A stretch of DNA of 64,000 nt from Candidatus Obscuribacter sp. (lineage in GTDB: Bacteria > Cyanobacteriota > Vampirovibrionia > Obscuribacterales > Obscuribacteraceae). Under the pieces are notes generated by a model, which was not told the origin of the DNA, did no database searches, and saw only the letters and a list, made by a program, of their open reading frames with translations. The stretch spans positions 372,001 through 436,000 of the forward strand of contig JADKDV010000004.1 in assembly GCA_016718315.1 (NCBI GenBank), given 5' to 3'. A program made the translations under genes and the position numbers. Below, one piece after another: positions 51,153 through 59,988 of this stretch. Positions within the stretch are counted from its first letter, which is position 1, and every line of letters begins with the position of its first letter.

Positions 51153-52571
51153 CTACCGGGGTGATAGGGTGTTATCTGGGGTAGGTGGGGTGGTGATTGT
51201 GATTGATTTGAATATCGATTGCAGCTCTTTAAGGGCTTTGAGATTTGATTGAGTTAGCAGTAATCTATCAAATCGTAAAATTAGATTTCTGTTTGGATGA
51301 GTCAGGTTTTTTAGATTTATTTTGCTCAAATTGAGGGCGCTATTGCGCACAGACAAGGAGGTCAATTTCGGATTGTTTAGAAATCCTTCTACATAGCTGG
51401 CCTCGCTCTTTTGTATTGCAGCAGATAAAGGTTTGTAGTTGCCTGGAACCTGGCTATCTGGTTGATCGATTTTTACAGTACGCAAGTTTGGCCATTTTGA
51501 TATTAGTTGCACATCGTCATCCGCAAGACGAGTATTTGAAAGTGTCAAAGTTGACATCGGCATTTTTGCTGGCGTCGCTAATATTTGGGCGAGTCTGAAG
51601 TGGCAATTTACCAGAGCAAGGGACTGAATATTTTTGAGTGGTGCCAATTTTGAAGGTTGGCCGCTGGAGTTATCTGCAGGATTTAGCTTTAGTTCAAGGT
51701 ATGAATCTGGTGCTAATTTGTTTAGTAATTTGAGGTTAGTTGCTGTCCACTGTTTGATGTTGAGCCTCAGTGTATTGAGTTTAAATCTACTGAGTGCAGC
51801 ATCAAGTAATTTTGTTTCAGGGTCTTCGCGCCAATAAATATCCAGTCCTGTTAGATCCTCCGGCCTGAAGCCTTTGAGAAGATTCTCTGGATCGAGATAG
51901 ATATTCGCTAAAATCAGTTCAAGATTATCGGAATTGATGTCGACAGTGCCCATACAAGGTCTGGAGTTGGCACCGGCAGGTGTTATTTGGGCTAATTGAC
52001 CTGGGCTGGCTGTGAAAGGAAATTTAAAGACCCTTTTTGGTGGAGTTGTTTTTGAATTTATGGTTTTTACGAAAAATTGGTTTTCTTTGATTTCTGGAAG
52101 CTGGACGCGAGTAGACTTCTCTTCAAGTGTATTATTTAAAGTGCTTAATGGATCGTATGAGAAAGATGCCATTGACACGGAGCTGGTGGAGCCTGCCGAC
52201 GCCCTTGCTGGTGTGCTTTTTGGCGGTTGCTGTATTACTGCTCTGTGAGTGATTTCAGTTAATTTTAGGGCTATTACCAAAATGGCTGCAAAGGCAAACG
52301 ATGCCCCTAGAATTATTCTGACAGTTGGTAAGTAACCAGTTTTAACTTGTTGGATTTGTTGCAGGCTTTCCTGTTCCGGACGGGCAAATTGTAATTCTTT
52401 GTGGCTCAAGATGCGCTGTAAGTCTATGGCTAGTTCACTGGCGTTTTGATAGCGTCGGTCACGGCTTTTGTGCAGGCATTTTCTGAGGATCGCCTCAAGT
52501 TCGAGCGGGTAGGCAATATTTGTAGTATCCGACAAGAGTGGAGGTTCGGCTGTTGAGTGTTGCCGGTCCAA
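51153..52571 (-). CDS. C-terminal part of kinase K9 (helix and LRR-like ectodomain)
   Basis: The frame begins at MDRQHSTAEPPLL, which corresponds to the K8 stretch AKQHTNVEPRLL in the C-lobe, then KCLHKSRDRRYQNASELAIDLQRIL, a helix (IILGASFAFAAILVIALKL), and LRR-like repeats (LNTLRLNIKQW, LKELQSIFKSITI). Upstream in this frame the sequence continues as ARSDIYSLGCSIFET back to 52663. It has no start of its own that makes sense and is the rest of K9. A missing base near 52664 separates it from the N-terminal part. Confidence 0.8.
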   Translation of the reverse strand: MDRQHSTAEPPLLSDTTNIAYPLELEAILRKCLHKSRDRRYQNASELAIDLQRILSHKELQFARPEQESLQQIQQVKTGYLPTVRIILGASFAFAAILVIALKLTEITHRAVIQQPPKSTPARASAGSTSSVSMASFSYDPLSTLNNTLEEKSTRVQLPEIKENQFFVKTINSKTTPPKRVFKFPFTASPGQLAQITPAGANSRPCMGTVDINSDNLELILANIYLDPENLLKGFRPEDLTGLDIYWREDPETKLLDAALSRFKLNTLRLNIKQWTATNLKLLNKLAPDSYLELKLNPADNSSGQPSKLAPLKNIQSLALVNCHFRLAQILATPAKMPMSTLTLSNTRLADDDVQLISKWPNLRTVKIDQPDSQVPGNYKPLSAAIQKSEASYVEGFLNNPKLTSLSVRNSALNLSKINLKNLTHPNRNLILRFDRLLLTQSNLKALKELQSIFKSITITTPPTPDNTLSPR

Positions 52572-53644
52572 TGTATCAAAGTCTTCGCTTTCAAAAGGCA
52601 GTGCCCCGGTGAGAGTCTCAAAGATAGAGCAGCCCAGGCTGTAGATGTCGGAGCGGGCGTCGGTCGTCCGTCAGCAAACTGCTCGGGGCTCATGTAAGCA
52701 GCGCTGCCGATTATTCTTTCGGTTTTTTGCCCGCCCTTTTTGCCTTGCTTTTCGCTAAGCTCAGCGATACCAAAGTCCAGTAGTTTGACCTCTACGGTAT
52801 CACCTGTGGTACTTTGGATCATGATATTGGCAGGTTTGATATCTCTGTGCACTACATTGCGACGATGGGCATATGATAGCCCTTCTGCTACTTTGATAAA
52901 AATTTCTAGAGTGGCTCCCACACTGAGTGGACCGCTATTGATGATAATCTCTTCGAGAGTCTGACCATCGACAAAATCCATGGCATAATAGGGCAGGGCA
53001 TTAGCGTGGATGCCCAGATCGTAGATTTGACAGAGTGATGGATGGCTTAATGTGGCATTGAGTTTTGCTTCTTGCTGAAATAATTGCCAGCTCTCGTGAG
53101 ACACCATGGACGGTGCTACGAACTTGAGAGCGAGGATGCGGTTTAAGGCAGTGTGTCTGGCTTTGTAAACTACACCCATGCCACCTTTGCCGACCATCTC
53201 AATGAGCTGATAGCAACCTCCAATAGTTGTGCCGGGGGCGAGAGATACAAGCGCTGCATCTCTGGCAAAGGTGTTGCTTGCCCTTGTGCGCAGGGCTGTT
53301 TGCATCTGCTCTTTGCGTTTGCCCCAGGTGGCTTGAGGTGGTCTGTATCGGGTCTCCATGGCATTGGCTCCGGCTACCTGGAGCAAAGGTTTAGCACAGC
53401 CACAGCGCAAGTCTTTGAGTAAAAACGCAGTAAAACTGCCCAGTCGTTTTGGCCCTGCAATCACTTTGCCGCATCTTTTGCATGACTGAGAATTGGATTT
53501 AGGCTGTGGATTGGGCTGGACTGCTTTTGTCCTGTCGCACTGACAGTGCATGTCCATGAAGAGAAAAGACGTGAGAGAACCAGCGCGGGCACTACTGCCG
53601 CACGGCAAATTGCATTTTGGGCAGTGGTGGGCGTCTGAGGGCAC
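52430..53644 (-). CDS. N-terminal part of kinase K9 (zinc-ribbon modules and kinase core), frameshifted
   Basis: Two CxxC-x22-CxC modules (CPKC...MHCQC; CKRCG...LRCGC), VGKGGMGVVYKA, LALKFV, HRDIKPAN and LDFGIAEL are intact to AAYMSPEQFADGR, then the chain runs out of frame (PTPAPTSTAW...). K8 has the aligned FAGRTTDARADIYS, and K9's own next frame gives DARSDIYS. Restoring one base near 52664 gives a normal ~830-residue kinase with the 51153-52571 frame. Residues past ~328 of this ORF are not meaningful. GTG start. Divergent from K10 (65-bp gap). Confidence 0.82.
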   Translation of the reverse strand: MPSDAHHCPKCNLPCGSSARAGSLTSFLFMDMHCQCDRTKAVQPNPQPKSNSQSCKRCGKVIAGPKRLGSFTAFLLKDLRCGCAKPLLQVAGANAMETRYRPPQATWGKRKEQMQTALRTRASNTFARDAALVSLAPGTTIGGCYQLIEMVGKGGMGVVYKARHTALNRILALKFVAPSMVSHESWQLFQQEAKLNATLSHPSLCQIYDLGIHANALPYYAMDFVDGQTLEEIIINSGPLSVGATLEIFIKVAEGLSYAHRRNVVHRDIKPANIMIQSTTGDTVEVKLLDFGIAELSEKQGKKGGQKTERIIGSAAYMSPEQFADGRPTPAPTSTAWAALSLRLSPGHCLLKAKTLIHWTGNTQQPNLHSCRILQILPTRSNLRRSSENACTKAVTDAIKTPVN

Positions 53645-53709
53645 CTGATTATTATCTCAGGCGAGGATGAAAAATGGGTATATATCTTTTACTGGTATGA
53701 GAGCTATGG

Positions 53710-55095
53710 ATGTTTCAGACAGGTAATCATGAGATTGTAAAAGACTCTGCGCAGTCACTGCCTGAGGCTCTCCGTGAGCGTTTTGAGTCTACGCACACAG
53801 TCATGGAATGCCTGGGGGCCGGGCGTGTCACTCAAGTCTACTTGCTCAGGGAAGAGGCTACCGGTCAGCTGCAGGCCCTGAAGATATTAAATCCACGCTG
53901 CCGCGCCGATGCGGTGGTCAAACGGCGCTTCAGCCGTGCTTGTTTGGCATTAATTGGCTTGCGCCATGAGCACATCCTCAGGGTCCTTGAGATCGCTCCT
54001 CCCGACTTTGATGAGCCCTATATGTTGACCCGTTATCACGGTCGCAATAGTCTCGCTGACATGATGCAGACTTATCGAGCGATGCATGAGAGTGATGTGG
54101 TCAGTATTTTTTACGCCCTATCTCGCGCTCTGCATTTTGCTCATGAGTATGGTGTTGTCCATGGCGGTCTTGAGCCCACTGATATTTTTATTTTACGTGG
54201 CGATTTTTTGCAGCTTAAGCCTGTCCTGGCTGACTTTGGCATGAGCCTGGTGGGCGCTGATTTTAATAGCTCCACGCGGGGGCAGGCTCTGACTGGTGAA
54301 TCCTTTGGCAATGTGCGTTATATGAGCCCGGAGCAGTGCCGAGGTGAGGCTCCCAGTGCCAAGTCGGATATATACTCTTTGGGTTGTCTCATGTTTGAGG
54401 CACTCTCTGGGCAGCCAGCTTTTGCCATGGGCACACCGCTTGAGGTGATGCTCAGTCATGCTAGTGGGTCGTCTGATTTTTTGATTGCGCAGCTTGCCGC
54501 TCGCGATATATCCGAGCCACTGGTGCAAATTGTAAGCTCGATGCTCGCTCCCCAGCCAGGGCAACGGCCAGCCAGTATGGGGGCTGTTGCATCCAGGCTC
54601 AAAGAGCTTATACCGCCTTCACAAAAGGACAGACCTAAGCTCATCTCCCCGCAGTCCATCAGTGCTGAGATTAAAGCAAAACGCGTCAGTAAGCAGCTTT
54701 CGAATACTTCCGGCAGAATGCTTTTGCGTGGTGCAACTGTGCCCCCTTTGAGTCCTCCCAGGGTCGGTCATCGAGATGATGCTGGGCTCGTAGAGACCTC
54801 AAAAGACTCCTGGGGTTGGACCCCAGGGTATGGCTCTGCCCCAGTAGACTCTTCACAGCTCAAGCGGCAGCAAGACAAAAATATGCGTCTCAAACCTGTG
54901 GTCATGGAGCCGGAGGAGTGTGAGGGGCCGGTCATCAGTCCTCGTCTGGTGGAGACCAAAGACCGATCGGAGCCTACGCCAGCTAAGCTGGTGCCTTTTG
55001 CGCCACAAAGCCACCCTCTGTGCCTGTTGCTTCCTCTTCCTCTGCTAAGCCTGAGCGTAAGCGCGAGCGGTCTATGCCACTGCGGGCAGTATTGA
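53710..55095 (+). CDS. Pseudokinase K10, kinase-like part (frameshifted at 3' end)
   Basis: The fold is clear (CLGAGRVTQVYLLRE, LQALKIL, YMSPEQCRG, SDIYSLGCLMFEALSG), but the catalytic loop reads VVHGGLEPTDIF: the Asp of HRD is Gly, the Lys of KP is Glu and the Asn is Asp. DFG is kept (LADFGMSL). It is therefore predicted not to phosphorylate, and may bind nucleotide or partners. The last ~35 residues (after PFAPQ) are a frameshift artefact: the true sequence continues at 55020 with PPSVPVASSSSAKP. It is divergent from K9 and leads to an ATL gene. Confidence 0.8.
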   Translation: MFQTGNHEIVKDSAQSLPEALRERFESTHTVMECLGAGRVTQVYLLREEATGQLQALKILNPRCRADAVVKRRFSRACLALIGLRHEHILRVLEIAPPDFDEPYMLTRYHGRNSLADMMQTYRAMHESDVVSIFYALSRALHFAHEYGVVHGGLEPTDIFILRGDFLQLKPVLADFGMSLVGADFNSSTRGQALTGESFGNVRYMSPEQCRGEAPSAKSDIYSLGCLMFEALSGQPAFAMGTPLEVMLSHASGSSDFLIAQLAARDISEPLVQIVSSMLAPQPGQRPASMGAVASRLKELIPPSQKDRPKLISPQSISAEIKAKRVSKQLSNTSGRMLLRGATVPPLSPPRVGHRDDAGLVETSKDSWGWTPGYGSAPVDSSQLKRQQDKNMRLKPVVMEPEECEGPVISPRLVETKDRSEPTPAKLVPFAPQSHPLCLLLPLPLLSLSVSASGLCHCGQY

Positions 55096-55862
55096 CAGAT
55101 CCTTATGTTGTAGTTGCCGTCACTGTGGTTGCTTCTGTCTTTGTGCTTACTTTAGGTGCGCCTTTTATTGAGCAAATCAGGCGTTATTATAGCGAGCTTT
55201 CGGTGTCCAATTTATATCATCCTAACGATGATTACGCCATGCGCAACCTCGATCAGAGTTTGAATCGCCAGATTGGTAAGTCGCTCTCAATTTTGCGCAG
55301 TCGCTACAATGCTGAGCAAAGATTGAGGGCTGTAAATACGCTTAGTGATCTGGTTGGTCTCAATCGTACTGTTTATCACCCAGAAATAGCCAGATTTATT
55401 TTGCTGCAACCTGACCGCTTTTCGGCTTTAGTCGAGAGTGGTGCTCTAGAGGTTGATGAAGAAGTCAGACCGCTGCTTGTTGATCTGGTGCATTCATTGG
55501 CTGCTGATGATACTTTTGGCCGTGAATACCTCATGGAGACGCTCAGATCTAACAAGCATCAGACTTTTAACAATTTTGTGATAGACGCCAGTGTATGTCC
55601 CGAGTCCCAGCGTAGGGGCAAAGCGATGGACAAGCTTGAGGTGGCGTTGATAAAACACCTGCTAGGCGAAGACAATGCCGAAATCAGTCAGGCAATTATG
55701 AGAGCAATACTGGTGAGTGAGGCCGAGCCGGTTGGAGAGGCTGCTAACATCTTAAATGAGTTGGCGCGGCGCGGCGATCCGCTAAAAAGGGATTTTGCCA
55801 AGCGCATGCTCAGGCGCACAAAAGATGTTATTTTGCTACCAATGAGACCTGATGAATACTGA
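55020..55862 (+). CDS. C-terminal part of pseudokinase K10 (helix and helical domain)
   Basis: This frame starts at a GTG that is probably internal. It holds a Ser/Lys-rich linker, a membrane helix (YVVVAVTVVASVFVLTLGA, residues ~29-47) and a ~210-residue helical domain (for example AEQRLRAVNTLSDLVGL, HPEIARFILLQPDRF, EDNAEISQAIMRAIL) that looks like a HEAT/armadillo-type repeat. Adding one A to the run at 55007-55009 joins it in frame to K10. Its stop overlaps the ATL start by 11 nt, so the two are translationally coupled. Confidence 0.75.
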   Translation: MPVASSSSAKPERKRERSMPLRAVLTDPYVVVAVTVVASVFVLTLGAPFIEQIRRYYSELSVSNLYHPNDDYAMRNLDQSLNRQIGKSLSILRSRYNAEQRLRAVNTLSDLVGLNRTVYHPEIARFILLQPDRFSALVESGALEVDEEVRPLLVDLVHSLAADDTFGREYLMETLRSNKHQTFNNFVIDASVCPESQRRGKAMDKLEVALIKHLLGEDNAEISQAIMRAILVSEAEPVGEAANILNELARRGDPLKRDFAKRMLRRTKDVILLPMRPDEY

Positions 55863-56214
55863 TAGCCCGGCTTTTGTCCTCGTTTATGAAATAGTCTGCC
55901 GTATCCCACGTGGCAAAGTTTTGACTTATGGTTTGCTCTCGCACCTTATTGGTAAGCGTCTCTCAGCGCAGGGTGTGGGTTGGGCTCTCAATGCTCTACC
56001 TTGCTCGGCAAAAGTAGCCAATGGCAAAAAATATCACAGTCAAAATGTACCCTGGCACCGTGTCGTCAATAGCAAAGGCGGTATGAGTACGCACAAAATA
56101 ATAGATATCCCGCCCGATATGCAAAAGCAATTGCTTGAGGCAGAGGGCGTCAAATTTGATAGTGAGGACAAGATGGTCCTCGATGATTACCTCTGGCATG
56201 AGGGTCTTGTGTAA
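55852..56214 (+). CDS. Alkyltransferase-like protein (ATL), MGMT fold without the acceptor Cys
   Basis: The 120-residue protein matches the DNA-binding half of O6-alkylguanine alkyltransferases: IPRGKVLTYGLLSHLIG and GVGWALNALP. The active-site PCHRV is VPWHRVV, Trp replacing the Cys, which defines ATL proteins. These bind O6-alkylguanine and hand it to nucleotide excision repair. ATG 55852 overlaps the K10 3' end by 11 nt. It is the second alkyl-lesion repair gene in the window, after AlkD at 11450. The symbol atl or ybaZ could be used, but I leave it empty. Confidence 0.88.
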   Translation: MNTDSPAFVLVYEIVCRIPRGKVLTYGLLSHLIGKRLSAQGVGWALNALPCSAKVANGKKYHSQNVPWHRVVNSKGGMSTHKIIDIPPDMQKQLLEAEGVKFDSEDKMVLDDYLWHEGLV

Positions 56215-56386
56215 AAAGTGGTGGCAGCTCAGGATTTCAAGAGTAAATGTGCGATGGCACAAACACCGCTGCCGTGGGGATTATCAGTGTTCCCAGATTT
56301 GCATTAGTTTCTACCTTATATCTGTCCAATTCTTTCTGAGCCCGCATAGGGCATCCTTTTAGGATGTTACCGGCGAGGACAATATA

Positions 56387-58447
56387 GTGACGATATCTAA
56401 AAAAACTGGTGTGCTCGTAGCACTGGCCCTGACTCCGGGCATGCTCTTACAGATAACACCAGCTATCGCTCAGTCAGCCAAATCTACCACAAGAGTTAGC
56501 GTCAAGACCGCTCCTCGCGCCACAAGTAGTGGTCCTGGTGCTCGCGCTGCTCAATCGCAATTGCGTGTAGCACCGCCCAGCAACCGTGTTGCTGTGCACG
56601 CTTTGAGGGACAGACTGTTTAAAGGCAAAATCAGTGCTGATGATGCCGCCGCCGAAAAACTCCTCCTCGATGGCAAATATGCACAAGCGCAAGATGCCTT
56701 CCGCATGGCTATCAACAAAAACTCTAAAGACACAGCTGCTTTGACTGGTATGGGCTTGGCTCTGGCACTACAGTTTAAGCTCGATGCTGCCGACGAAAAA
56801 TTCACCCAGGCGCTAAAAGTAAATAACAAAACAGCTCTGGCTTATGTCGGACAGGGTATGGTCAAGCTCTATCGCTTGCAGTCATCATCAATGAGTGTCA
56901 TACAACAGCGTCAGGGCATGCTGGCTAGTGCTGAGGCATCCTGCCGTCAAGCTCTCAAGCTCGATCCTGATACTGCAGAGGCTTACATCGTGCTTGGTCT
57001 GGTGCAACGTGAGCAAGGTCGCCTCAATGACGCCAAGCGCAGCCTCAGTCAGGCGATTAGGCTTGATCCCAAATACGGCACTGCCTTTGTCCAACGTGGT
57101 CTGATTGAGCTTAAGACAGGCGAAACAGCCGTAGCTTTGCAAGACTTTAGCGAAGCTATCGCCCTTAAGAGCGATAATGCCGCAGCGCACTACGGACTTG
57201 GTCAGGCTTATCTCAAACAAAATATGCTCGATGAGGCTAACAAGTCGCTCAATACAGCGCTGTCGCTCAATCAAAACAGTGCTCCTGCCCATATCGCCAT
57301 GGGTGATGTCTATCGTCTGCAGGGCAACCGTGTAGCTGCTATCAATGAATATCAAAAGGCTATTAGCATCAAAGCCGAAAACGAAGAAGCCTACCTGCGT
57401 ATGTCTGACATCCGCGAAGCCAGAGGTGACCTGGAGCTTGCCCTTGGCGATGTACGCTCCGGACTGGCTCTTAATCCCAATAGCGTAGAGCTGCACCGCA
57501 GAGCGGCGGAGATTTCTTTGAGACTCGAAAAAACTGACGACGCACTCAAAGAGTATTCAATCGTGACGCAATACAATCCGTCTGATGCCAATGCTGTCAA
57601 AGGTATGACCAGAGCGCTTGTGATTAAAGCGCAAAAAGATGCTGATGGTGCGTTCTTTTTGTCCAACAACTATGAGTCTGCCGAAGGTCTAATACAACGC
57701 GCTATTCAGCTCAATCCTAACGATATGGAGCTGAGATTGGCTGATGCTAAGTTGAGAGCCATGGCTGGTAAAACTGTGGACCTCTCTACCATCGGTACAC
57801 CCACCAATGACGCTGAGCGTATTGCCTACGCTGAGGCTTGCCTGGCACAGTATAAGTATCATGAAGCAACTCAAGCAATGGAGACAGTCATAAATAACTG
57901 TCAGACCTCTGGTCAAGCCTTTGCTGTGGCCGATATGGCTCTTATGATCCGTGACCTCGATAGCTCCGAAACAGCCTACAAGCGTGGTGGCACATTTGGT
58001 GCCGAAGAAGATATCTCACGCTCTCGTCGTGGTCTCGATAGAGTCTCCAGTGCTCGCGACAAAGCAAAGCAAGAGTACACTTTTGCCAAAGATTTGAGCA
58101 ATCGCAAACAATATCCATCAGCTATCGACAAGTTTAGATCTGCCGCTTATCTCAATCCGCGTATGGCTGACGCTCACCTGGGACTGGCTGAGTCCCTAGA
58201 AAAACTCTGGAAAAATCAGGCACCAGCAATGCGCGAGGCGGCTCTCCACTACAGAGCTTTTGTCAGTCTCTCACCTGGTATGCCTGAGAAGCAAACCGAA
58301 AAGTATGCCAAAAAAGCTGAAAAATGCGATGAGATTGCTTACAAAATCGAGCAAGGTAAGCCTCCAACCAGGCTCTCTGCCATATTTGCTCCCTTTGGTA
58401 CTTTTGCCACAAAGGTCGGTGACGGCTTTAAGGATCTGGTCAAATAA
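56387..58447 (+). CDS. Exported TPR protein, 686 aa
   Basis: A signal-like N-terminus (GVLVALALTPGMLLQITPAIAQ, cut after about residue 29), a Ser/Arg-rich stretch, then TPR units from ~90 to 420 of the regular type (AEAYIVLGLVQREQGRLNDAKRSLSQAIRLDP; APAHIAMGDVYRLQGN), a middle less regular part, and a final TPR at ~575-610. Such proteins scaffold envelope complexes or lipoprotein pathways. GTG 56387 is preceded by GCGAGG. One nt separates it from the C26-type peptidase gene, so they are an operon. Confidence 0.82.
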   Translation: MTISKKTGVLVALALTPGMLLQITPAIAQSAKSTTRVSVKTAPRATSSGPGARAAQSQLRVAPPSNRVAVHALRDRLFKGKISADDAAAEKLLLDGKYAQAQDAFRMAINKNSKDTAALTGMGLALALQFKLDAADEKFTQALKVNNKTALAYVGQGMVKLYRLQSSSMSVIQQRQGMLASAEASCRQALKLDPDTAEAYIVLGLVQREQGRLNDAKRSLSQAIRLDPKYGTAFVQRGLIELKTGETAVALQDFSEAIALKSDNAAAHYGLGQAYLKQNMLDEANKSLNTALSLNQNSAPAHIAMGDVYRLQGNRVAAINEYQKAISIKAENEEAYLRMSDIREARGDLELALGDVRSGLALNPNSVELHRRAAEISLRLEKTDDALKEYSIVTQYNPSDANAVKGMTRALVIKAQKDADGAFFLSNNYESAEGLIQRAIQLNPNDMELRLADAKLRAMAGKTVDLSTIGTPTNDAERIAYAEACLAQYKYHEATQAMETVINNCQTSGQAFAVADMALMIRDLDSSETAYKRGGTFGAEEDISRSRRGLDRVSSARDKAKQEYTFAKDLSNRKQYPSAIDKFRSAAYLNPRMADAHLGLAESLEKLWKNQAPAMREAALHYRAFVSLSPGMPEKQTEKYAKKAEKCDEIAYKIEQGKPPTRLSAIFAPFGTFATKVGDGFKDLVK

Positions 58448-58448
58448 G

Positions 58449-59474
58449 ATGCAGACTCTGTCATATACAAAAGCCCAGGCAAAACAAAGCAGTAACAAAA
58501 GCGGAGCGGCCCTCGTGGCCGCTCTTGCTGCCACTATCGCCTTAAATCTCTGCGCGCCGCTTGCTGCTTTTGCGCAGGGTGTCCATGTTATTAAAGTTGG
58601 CGAAGATGGTTCTTTACCAGGCATTGTAGAGCCCGCAAAGTCAAAGGCTGCGCCATCAAAAGAAAGTTTGCCGGTGCCTAATAAATCAGCTTCTGGCATC
58701 CTTCAGCCGTCTCCGCCTGAAGCGTCACCTTTTTTGGGGCAATCTGGATACGGCAAACCGCGCATATTAATAAACTGTGATGTGCAGGGCGAAAAGGGGC
58801 GGAGATTGCAGGTTTCTGCTCTTTATGTAGAGGCTATTCAGCGAGCCGGAGGGTTGCCTTTTATTGTGCCGCCCATGAGTGCTGATGACCTTTATTGGAT
58901 GCATCCAGATGGCGTACTGATGATCGGTGGTGATGACTATCCACCGGAGTCTTATGGTCAAACTCCTCATCCTTCTGTCTCAATAATGGATAAAGCTCGT
59001 TCTGATTTTGATTTGAATTTGATCAAATATGTGCGTTACAACAAAGGCATGCCCTTCCTCGGTATTTGTGCTGGCTGTCAGGCTCTCAATATCGGTAGTG
59101 GTGGCACGTTGACTCAAGACATACCGAGTCAAAAGCCCGAGTCAAAGGTGATGCATGCCAGTCCAGACGGCTGGCAAAAGGGCTTTAATCAGCATGTCGT
59201 TGAGTTTAAGCCTGATAGCAAGCTCGCAAAAATACTGGACCGTACATCTGAGACTGAGCCTACTTCTCATCATCAGTGTGTTGATAAACTTGGTGAAAAT
59301 TTAAAACCCATAGCCAGCACCGCCGATGGTGTAGTTGAGGGTGTTGAGATGACTGACCGCGATTTTGGTATCGGTGTGCAGTTTCATCCTGAGAGAGCTT
59401 TTGATAAAAACGAAAAGCTGTTTAAAGAGTTTGTGCACCAGGCTGATTTATACAAAAGAAGTAGACCGCACTAG
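58449..59474 (+). CDS. Exported peptidase C26 / gamma-glutamyl-GABA hydrolase-like (class I glutamine amidotransferase fold)
   Basis: From ATG 58449 the 341-residue protein has a signal peptide (ALVAALAATIALNLCAPLAAFAQG). The core has PRILINCDVQG, GVLMIGGDDYPPESYG, FLGICAGCQALNIGSGG with the nucleophile Cys, and GVQFHPERAF with the His and Glu of the triad. The family cleaves gamma-glutamyl bonds (PuuD-type). Here it is exported, which is unusual for PuuD and suggests a cell-wall or peptide substrate. Directly after the TPR gene (1 nt). Confidence 0.88.
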   Translation: MQTLSYTKAQAKQSSNKSGAALVAALAATIALNLCAPLAAFAQGVHVIKVGEDGSLPGIVEPAKSKAAPSKESLPVPNKSASGILQPSPPEASPFLGQSGYGKPRILINCDVQGEKGRRLQVSALYVEAIQRAGGLPFIVPPMSADDLYWMHPDGVLMIGGDDYPPESYGQTPHPSVSIMDKARSDFDLNLIKYVRYNKGMPFLGICAGCQALNIGSGGTLTQDIPSQKPESKVMHASPDGWQKGFNQHVVEFKPDSKLAKILDRTSETEPTSHHQCVDKLGENLKPIASTADGVVEGVEMTDRDFGIGVQFHPERAFDKNEKLFKEFVHQADLYKRSRPH

Positions 59475-59867
59475 CTACTGAAATGTATCTAGATTGGCCC
59501 AAATAATAAACGGATAAGTGAGGATTATCAGGACAAAGCTCATGGTTACTCCCCAGGGGATGTTTTTGGCCCCTTTGTTTTTGATTGTGGGCAATATATA
59601 CACAAACAAATACGTTGCTTTGTAGATTACTTGCAACCCTAAGAGCGGCATCAACTGCCAGGGTAGCCAGAGTCCAATGATTGACATGATCAATATGGCA
59701 AACCATAGTGATGCCACCAGTAGTCTCAGTCCGTCTGAGTTTGTCACCGTACCTTGGAAGGCTCTAATGGACTTTTGTCCACCATCTGCAAACATCGAAA
59801 AGAGCACTGGCGTGAGAATGATAATGTTTGCTATGTACGCTATTCTAAGCAGGTTGTCTGGCAGCAT
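59475..59867 (-). CDS. Small polytopic membrane protein, unknown
   Basis: The 130-residue product has four hydrophobic helices (LLRIAYIANIIILTPVLFSMF; LLVASLWFAILIMSIIGLWLPW; LLGLQVIYKATYLFVYILPTI; VTMSFVLIILTYPFIIW). No family recognised. It is convergent with the C26 gene with zero intergenic space (the two stop codons abut). Confidence 0.65.
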   Translation of the reverse strand: MLPDNLLRIAYIANIIILTPVLFSMFADGGQKSIRAFQGTVTNSDGLRLLVASLWFAILIMSIIGLWLPWQLMPLLGLQVIYKATYLFVYILPTIKNKGAKNIPWGVTMSFVLIILTYPFIIWANLDTFQ

Positions 59868-59988
59868 TTATTTTTCCAAAGCCCATATTTAAGCACAATT
59901 TAGCAGCATTTACCCTGAGGTAACTGGTGGTTTGGCTCCATTAAACTGGGGGTAGGTATATGAGCAAGCAGTCAATCCGCGGTGGTCG

